Origin: Camelus bactrianus
Taxonomy: Eukaryota > Chordata > Mammalia > Artiodactyla > Camelidae
Assembly (NCBI RefSeq): GCF_048773025.1
Contig: NC_133562.1
Location: forward strand, 20,317,001 to 20,381,000
Reading direction: 5' to 3'
Length of the DNA stretch: 64,000 nucleotides
This document shows positions 57,100 to 64,000 of the stretch, piece by piece. Each line of letters opens with the position of its first letter. Position 1 is the first letter of the stretch. The notes beneath the pieces were generated by a model. It saw only the letters and a list, made by a program, of their open reading frames with translations, was not told the DNA's origin and searched no databases. The position numbers and the translations under genes are program-made.

Positions 57100-57640
57100 A
57101 CAGAAAGTCTGATACCAAGTTGATCCGCGTCAGGGAACAGCACCTTTTACACGAAAGTAAATCGACAAAACCGCCTTCTCTCCACCTGTGTCTCTTTCAC
57201 AGTCCAATTAGAATCACGTTTTCTTTGAACATACAGGAAACGGAAGGGAGCATCTGGGCACGTAAGAGACCTCAGTCGTCTGGCTCTGCCGACAGGTGCA
57301 TTTGTCATGGCCTGGGGAGCAATGACGGGACTTTACCCCTATTAATTGAGAAGATTATATTCTGTGATACCCACGTTTTCTCATCCCCCTTCTTAGATAG
57401 GGGAGTGGAGGATAAAAGTGGACACTGGTTAAGCAGGAAAGAGAAAACCCCTTTCTTGGTTTTATTGCGTTCTAATTAAGCCGGAGAAGAGTGAGATTTT
57501 CTGCAGCAATACAGCAGACTGGAAACACTGACAAGGTCAATTATCTCCTGATAAGCCCTGCACCGGCAAAGATTAATAATATGACTAATATTAATTGAAT
57601 GTGAGTTCATTGAGTTTTATTTCTTATTTTAAAGTTCTCT
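57100..57640. promoter_or_regulatory. Candidate conserved non-coding element
   Basis: Repeat-free stretch with more CpG than average in its first half (CCGCG, ATCGAC, ACCGCC, CACG, CAGTCG, GCCGAC, GACGG). Homeodomain-type cores occur in its second half: TAATTA at 57473-57478, 'gattaataat' at 57571, 'ttaattgaat' at 57591, and a GATAAG at 57550-57555. A 119-codon plus-strand frame (57120-57479) exists but shows no family signature. This make-up is common in developmental enhancers; the call is inference. Confidence 0.22.
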
Positions 57641-57722
57641 TGGCGGGTGTGCACGCCGTGATGCTTGAAGAGTGATGGATGGAAGCGATGGAGTCACTAA
57701 GGAGCCCTTAGACCCCCGTGGC

Positions 57723-57749
57723 CCTCTGTGCAGACAGAGGATGCAGGCT

Positions 57750-57780
<31 letters not shown>

Positions 57781-57812
57781 GGTTCCTGCTCACCCCCATC
57801 CTGGCAGGAACC
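57723..57812. repeat. T28 run flanked by two perfect hairpins
   Basis: CCTCTGT/ACAGAGG (57723-57729 and 57734-57740, 4-base loop) lies 12 bases before T28 (57753-57780). GGTTCCTGC/GCAGGAACC (57781-57789 and 57804-57812, 14-base loop) starts right after it. I see no known repeat family here. Confidence 0.8.
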
Positions 57813-60459
57813 AAGAAGGGGCTAGTTTGATAATGTAATTTGTTCCGTGAATGAGGAAAGTGCAAGAACCTTCAAACCTATGAATTTGGAATTTCCCAAA
57901 TGAAACTGAAGTGTGACTGACTGATGATGGTATTTAAGGTGAAGTCGGTCTAGCTGATCTGTGTAGAAAAAAAAAAAAAGAAGATAACAGATCCTACTTT
58001 CTTTCCTGGGATCCATCATCACAGATAAGTTGATTATTATAAAAAAAAAAAATCTGTATAATGTTTGCTTTAATTTTTTTGCACCTTTGTTATGAAATTA
58101 GGGAAGGATGTCCCTGGACAAGACTTGTTTTGAATGAATCGAAAAATGGAGGCTAAACTTGTGCTGTGTATCACGATCTTGTAAATAATTTTCCTGACGG
58201 AGGACTGAGATGCTGCTCTTTTCACCCCATTTCTTCCCCACACCTGACGTTGCTTTTTCGTCTAGAGATAGGTGACCTCCACACACAGCCCATGGCTTTA
58301 CACTCCTCCCTTGCAGAGTTGAGATGCGATGTAAGAGGTCGTGGGAGTCTAAATCGCAGAGAATACAGTAACTTCTTATTTTGGAAACACTGCATCTATA
58401 AAATGACATAGCACTTTATTTCACGAATCCTGTGTGTTGGAAATGTGCTTTATAAAAATACAGTTGAAAATGAAGGCTACTCACGGAAATGAGAGTGAGC
58501 GAACCAATGAAAGTTACTGTAAGTGCATCAAAAGTCACACAGGAACGAAAAGTGATTTGAGCACAACTGATTGAAGCCTCAGAGGCATTAATTGCAGATG
58601 AGAATTGAAACATAATATCAACCTCCGATTTGACTCATCTTTCCATTTCTCCTGCCGACCTCGGCTACACGTGAAACCTCCCTCCTCTGAAGTCACAGCT
58701 CAACATCTGCTAACCTTAATTTGGCAACCAGAAGCTAGCTTGACTGCTTGTAACACTGCGGTATTGCAATTTAACCCACATGTAGGTGTGTATTTGGCCT
58801 TTCATATGTGTGGTCTTATCTCCTCAACAGATAAATTCCTTAAATATGGGGGCCATTTTTTTAAACAGCTTTTTATCCTGCAGAGTAGCAGGCGGTGATA
58901 TAGGGGATGAACTAAGTACTGAATATATAATTGAGTAAAAATGTTCCAACTTTTCAGCATTGGGACTGTGATGCGATATCAGTGCTGGGCACATGCAGCT
59001 GAATGTGGAGGTAGTTTTCCCCAGGTGATCCTGAAACCTCAGAGAATCACCTGGCTTTAGCAGATGATGATCGAGCCGCAGTGAGGGGCACGCATCACAG
59101 GTCACATCAGAGCATGGAGGGGGAATAATGGGGTGAGCGAAGAAACGACTTTAACTGCGAAGAAGAAAGGAGAGGAGGCTCATTAGTGGCAAAACACAGC
59201 CATAAGCCAGACTCCTCCAGAGGCACCAGAAGTTCAGAGCAATGAAAAAGGCGCTGGAGAGGTTCGTGCCATCTGTAAGTTTACATGTTGATAGCTTAGG
59301 GGGCAAAAGATTGCAATTATTCAGAAATACTGATGAGAAAGTTCATCATTAAGCAAAGCAAGATTTAAATAGGATATAAATCGTTGGAGGTATTGTTCCC
59401 TGTTTTGCTTACTTCCTGGTGTTTCTGGTGATCTTCCATTTAGCATCATCCCGGAAGAGGAGGCGATCCAGGGCTTGATGGTGCAGTTTCTGGTACACAA
59501 ACCTGCCCAGGGGTTTTGTCAGCATCTCTCCCCTCGTCTGCGAACAGGGTTGGCAACTACACCCGCCAAGACGTGATGGCAGTCGACGGCTAGAGTATTG
59601 AAGTCTGATGCGTGTGCCTGGGGCTCAATGAAATTACACCAGGAAAGATGAAACCCTTCCAATTCAGTTGCACGTATTGCTCTGCAAAATTTTCGAAACC
59701 AAACTACCTGGAGTCTCTGTTGAAACGCACTGCCATGTTCCATCACCCGTGTCTTTCAGAACGTGGTCTGACGCTGCCTTCTCCACTTCCCACTTTCTCG
59801 GTTAAATGCAAAGCATATTTGTAAATGATGTTTATTTTTCTATGGATTCCTTTCTACATCATGGCTGCGTACTTCACCTCTGCCCTCTCTTAACGCATTT
59901 CTATGAAGTGCATAAAAGTGGGGCTCAGAATCCAGGCAGACATGTCTCCCCAGTTACCACGATGAAGAGAGCGACGTGGTGGGTTCAGAGTCACACTTCG
60001 CGCATATGAGCACAATTGGAAATACTCATTACTGAACTGATCTTTAACATTTTTTTTTACATAATAATTTGTCTCGACAGAATTGTTTATGTCTCTGCTT
60101 TTTCTAATTCTTGTAGATGGTAAGGATTTAGTTGTGGGTAGGAGATGGCACACTTGTTGTCGAAAACAGACAGTTCGACCTTTTTGTCTGATGGTTGAAG
60201 AAATAAGATGGATTATTCTGGCCAAAGGCTAACTATCAGTCTATATTTCCTTCTGGTATCTGAAAACCATATAACTCATTTTTAAGCCTGTCTCTTCAAG
60301 AAAGAGGAAGAGGTAAATTTCTCTCTCTCTTATCCATAGTCTTAGCAGGCACTTTATATCCCCTCCCTAGTCCTGAAAATAAGATCGCTGGGCAGCACGA
60401 CATGAAAGACTCTTTATGAGGTGGTAGGTGGCCCCTGGTCAGCCTTGAGTGGTTCCTAA
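57813..60459. other. Unique sequence with CpG-richer patches
   Basis: No named repeat. CpG is locally high at 59440-59600 (six CpGs between 59534 and 59587). Frames of up to 111 codons lack clear domains; that at 59612 has a C-x2-C followed by HH but lacks zinc-finger spacing. Confidence 0.42.
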
Positions 60460-60610
60460 AGCATTGACTTTGAATTATAATTCTACGACTTAAGACCTGT
60501 ACATTTCAGGAGAAGTTACGTACCTTGTCTGAGCCTCCACTACCATCCTTAAAATGAGAATATTAGCATTTATTCCAGAGTGTAAGAATTAAAGGAAATA
60601 ACCCATGGAG
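60460..60610 (+). repeat. MIR SINE
   Basis: 'tacgacttaagacctgtaca', 'agaagttacgtaccttgtct', 'gagcctccactaccatcctt', 'aaaatgagaatattagca', 'aattaaaggaaataacccat' follow MIR order. Confidence 0.62.
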
Positions 60611-60744
60611 AGCACCCATTTCTAAGAAAAGTAAGAAGCAGATGGAGGTCCCTTATCTAGAATCTAAATTCATTATAAAATGAAGATACGCAAATAATTC
60701 ATACTGTGCCATTTTACTGGGCTTCATGGAACATTTATTTCAAT

Positions 60745-60860
60745 TCTCTGAGGTTGTATCATCACTGTTCCTGAGAGATAAGGAAACGGAGGGTTAGTGA
60801 AGTAAATGAGGTGCCCTGAGTTACACAGCTAACTGGTAGGGTTGGGCCAATGTGAGTTCA
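60745..60860 (-). repeat. MIR SINE fragment, reverse orientation
   Basis: 'gagataaggaaacggagggt', 'gaggtgccctgagttacaca', 'gctaactggtagggttgggc' match the mirror of MIR. It lies 135 bases from a plus-strand MIR. Confidence 0.58.
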
Positions 60861-63715
60861 GAGGGTTCTCAGTCACTGTGGCATGTTTTCATATGCATTA
60901 TTGTCCCATTTAACAGAGCAATGAGACCTGTATTTTGGTGAAACCCTGTTCAGGATGAGGGAGATAGACCCATGCCACATAAACACTGAAATACTTGAAA
61001 AATATTATTGGGAAATTTTATCTCAAAGATCCTCTTTGATGTAAGAAACTATCTCATGCAAAAGTGAATGTTTTCTTTCCATGAAAATACGAAAACTTAG
61101 AAGAACTCCTTCACGGATATTGGTATGAATTGAAACTTTTTTTTCAGGATGCATTTTTTTTTTCACATCTGGGTTGTTTCAGATATGATATGACAACCTA
61201 TACAAAAGTCCTTTGAAAAGTAGGAAGGCTTGTGTTTGTATTGGTTAAATCAATGGCCCACGTGCCAGTCGGTGATTTCCAACAAACTCAACTCTTCTGT
61301 ATTGCCATCCCTAAAGGAAAAAGTCTGTAGGAGGTAGTTTTTTAAGCAAAGGTTCTTAGCAGCAAGGAAAAGAATTCCCACGCTTTTAATTCTGCTGAAG
61401 GGAAAAGACATACCAGCCTCCTCAGGCCCTTGCTTGGACAATTGTGTTTAAAATAAGGTCGTAGGTTAGAAGCAGAGAAGATACGCTGATAATGGTGAAG
61501 AGTCACTGGTGATAACAGACAAGAAGTTGGCAGAACCACTAACATGAAATCAAAGTGTCATGGAATTCCGAAAACAGGGCCATTACCAGAGGGATAGGCG
61601 TACAGACTTGGGCCACCAAGAACCAAGATTTCTGTTTGTGAAGAGGACTCTGAGACAGCCAGAAAGCACGAAGCGATTCTCACAGTTGCCCATTTAGAAA
61701 GGCATATTCTTATTTTGAAAAAATCTTCCCTCCTAAATTTTCATATAAATATTACATTTTTTGCTTTGTATAAAGAAGTAAACTTAATTGTCTGAAAAAA
61801 AAATTCATCAATGAAACTTGCATTATTACAGCCTGGAAAGCAAATGACTGTGAGTCTATATGACAGATGACTGAGTTCCTGCCTGAGATAAAATGCTGTA
61901 GCAGGAAGGTACGTTTCAGCAGAGTGACTGAAGGTGTCTGCAGATAGCAGCCCACGCTGGGTGCCGGCAAGTTGCCTGGAGAGCATTCTCATCAACAGGG
62001 AAGTGGTGACCAAAAGCTGTCACCACAGCACGTAAGTCCATGTCAGAACTGCCTGTTTCTTCACTCATCATGTTGATTGACTCCATTCACGAAAACATCA
62101 AGTTATCTGGCATCATTTAAACCAAGCAACTGGTGTATCATGTGACTGTGTGTGCCCTTCAAAAGTGGTGATGCGTTTAAGAAGATTGAGAACCCCGAAT
62201 GTCAATAAGAAATAAAATCACCAGGATGATGGGGTGTGATTAAAAGCCTGTTTCCATGTGGTGCTCGTAGCCAGTCTCATCATTTCCAATATCACCCACG
62301 TGCTGACAACTTGTTTTCCTAGCTCATCCTTTTCTCCTGAATTCTAGACGTATGCCTCCAACCACCTCATCAATGATTCTTCTTTGGGTTAACGCTAGAC
62401 AGGCGTAAGGCGGGAATGGATGGGGTCTGAGTTGCTCGTTAAGGATGGTTAAAATTGGGCAGAGAAGAGAGGAGGAAGCACAAACACATGCACCAGAGCA
62501 GCTGAACAAGAGCACAGCATAACCAACCAGGATAAACGGGGATCTTCTTCTGCAGAAGGCAAACTAGTACATTTCATCTCCAAATGTGATAGAAGATAAA
62601 GAATGAGAAATCCTCCAATGCCTCTAGGAAAAGTCCGGATTAGACGTAAAAACAAAGGAGTTAAACATTTCAGCTAAATGGCTTTTGTAATTTTAAGATG
62701 GCAAGTGTCCCCAAGATTCTAATTGATAAATAACCTCCTGGAATTCCTTCAGATTTCCAAGTAACTCTCCAGTCTTCATGAGAAAGAGAAGAGACATTGA
62801 AACGTGCTGTCAGATTTTGGGGGAGAATTCATACAATTTTTTCTAGGCTAAGTCAAAGCTCAGGTCAAACATCAAACAGGGTCTACCACCAACCCCTACC
62901 AGTGCCTTGGCGTATCCCTTATTAAATTCAAGTGGCTATAGTTTTTTTTTTTTTTTCTTTTTTTTTTTAACTGCAGCCCAAATTATCTTCAGCTCTTTCC
63001 CAGCAGCGATGAGCTTTGAGGCAATAGGATGGTAGGAATCTTTTTTCACGTCTCCTCTTTACCCCTAATCTTTATTGCCTGTTCATTGCAAGAACAAGCA
63101 TGAAAAAAATAAGACAACTTCCAAAGATAGTCTAGAATCCCAAAAGGTAAGATAAAGCCATCTGGAGTCCAACACGCATATCATATTTTCTTTCTTTAGC
63201 AAGGCAGTTCTGCGTTTTATGGAAGGCATCCCAGTAGGCAAAGACCTACTAGCTGTTTGTAACTCCTTAAAAAATTAAAAAAAAAATAGAATAAAACTGC
63301 AATGTTTCTTTAATGTCACAGTCTGAATTATAAGCAGAGAGTTGGCACATCGCTCAGTTTATTCATTCTAATTACAATTGCCTTGTCACTGAGATGCCAA
63401 CCTGACGAAGAACAAATCAGGGAGAAAGTCCCCAGGGGCTGCTTAGTGAGAGCAAGGCTGTCTCCAGTGGAATCAACGTGACAATTTCTTCCTTCCCTCC
63501 TCAAAGTCGAGAGTCCCCCTGGACAAATTCACATTTGATGATTTTCGCGAGGCTCTCTGTCTTCAACTGCTTGATTAGCATCTCACTCATCTAGGAAATG
63601 AGACTAAAGTTTGTGACCATTAAAAGGAGACCCAAGCATGTGCACAGGTGTCTGCTCAGGCGTGTGACATGCTTACGGAAACTGTTCCTTTAACTTGGCA
63701 CCAAGAGTCGGCACT
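60861..63715. other. Unique sequence
   Basis: A T-rich tract at 62942-62970. The stretch 63290-63430 ('tctaattacaattgcc') resembles conserved non-coding DNA in style only. Two overlapping minus-strand frames at 61741-62013 lack signatures. No gene or repeat recognised. Confidence 0.42.
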
Positions 63716-63785
63716 GATGGTGCTGTGTGCACGTACGTGTGTCTGTGTTTGTACGTATGCATGTCTGTGTATGTGCATGTGTGTT
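63716..63785. repeat. Imperfect (TG)n with CG/CA variants
   Basis: Alternating purine-pyrimidine: 'gtgcacgtacgtgtgtctgt', then TTTGTACGTATGCATG, then TGTATGTGCATGTGTG. Similar in style to the tract at 17342 but with fewer CpGs. Confidence 0.85.
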
Positions 63786-64000
63786 ACTCTTTATGTCTTT
63801 AGAAGGTGATCTTTTCACCCATCTCAGTCTAGAAATATGAAGCCAGAAGTTTGAGAACCACAGGCAAGGGAGTGCTGGTCGGTTCCCGTGGGTACCTGAT
63901 TTTCCTCTTTCTAACATCATCGTAGCCGTGCTTACAGATGAGATCACTGTCCCTCTTGCTCCTAAAATGTTCCATACAAAACTGCATCCTCTCTGGTGAA

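Noticed and set aside
57120-57479. 119-codon plus-strand frame as a gene
   Set aside because: No recognisable domain, no paired splice signals of quality and no promoter; more likely a conserved or chance non-coding stretch.
58985-59100. MER5-like element ('gagaatcacctgg')
   Set aside because: Only one short motif matches; order and ends do not.
59612-59824. Zinc-finger-like peptide (CTYCSAKF ... FHH)
   Set aside because: A C-x2-C pair and a later HH occur, but the Leu and His spacing of a C2H2 finger is absent and there is no tandem finger.

Overview
The window looks like non-coding mammalian DNA, most likely from a camelid (camel, llama, alpaca or vicuna). The best single clue is a minus-strand SINE at 43081-43238. 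Its head is tRNA-Ala-like and its body reads 'aacctaatcacctccc', as in the camelid Vic-1 family. Several LINE-1 3' ends, ancient MIR/L2 copies, MaLR-type LTRs and MER5-like DNA transposons give the usual mammalian layering of repeats.

No protein-coding gene, rRNA, functional tRNA, operon, CRISPR array or prokaryotic feature could be supported. The longest open frames (about 110-150 codons) lie in simple repeats, on the antisense strand of an LTR, in L2-like sequence or in unique DNA with no family signature. The window is best read as a gene desert or the inside of a very large intron. One weak candidate exon (17093-17312) is flagged.

Layout. 1-5.1 kb: unique DNA, a plus-strand L1 3' end split by a TA/TG microsatellite, a 223-bp polypyrimidine tract, and CA and GA repeats. 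5.1-17 kb: mostly unique, with a MaLR LTR, two old L1 pieces, a long AT repeat and several possible regulatory motifs. 17-18 kb: candidate exon and a CG/TG alternating tract. 20-26 kb: two minus-strand L1 3' ends, an old LTR, four MIRs and an L2. 27-31 kb: two short L1 3' ends, a MER5-like transposon and a 27-bp minisatellite. 33.9-40.3 kb: the largest element, a degenerate 5'-truncated L1 carrying most of ORF2, followed by a second L1 3' UTR and an L2. 42.5-45.3 kb: nested repeats, with a Vic-1 SINE inside an older repeat and a younger L1 end inside an older L1. 47-49 kb: LTR, MIR and a hAT-like MITE. 53.3-54.0 kb: the youngest-looking L1, with a recognisable target-site duplication. 55-64 kb: mostly unique, locally CpG-richer sequence with an L2, MIRs and candidate conserved non-coding stretches.

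No genes act together here. The story is one of layered transposon insertion, simple-repeat growth and a few stretches that may be regulatory. All repeat family names come from memory of consensus sequences, not from a search, and repeat edges are approximate, usually within 10-40 bases. I found no convincing new biological system.
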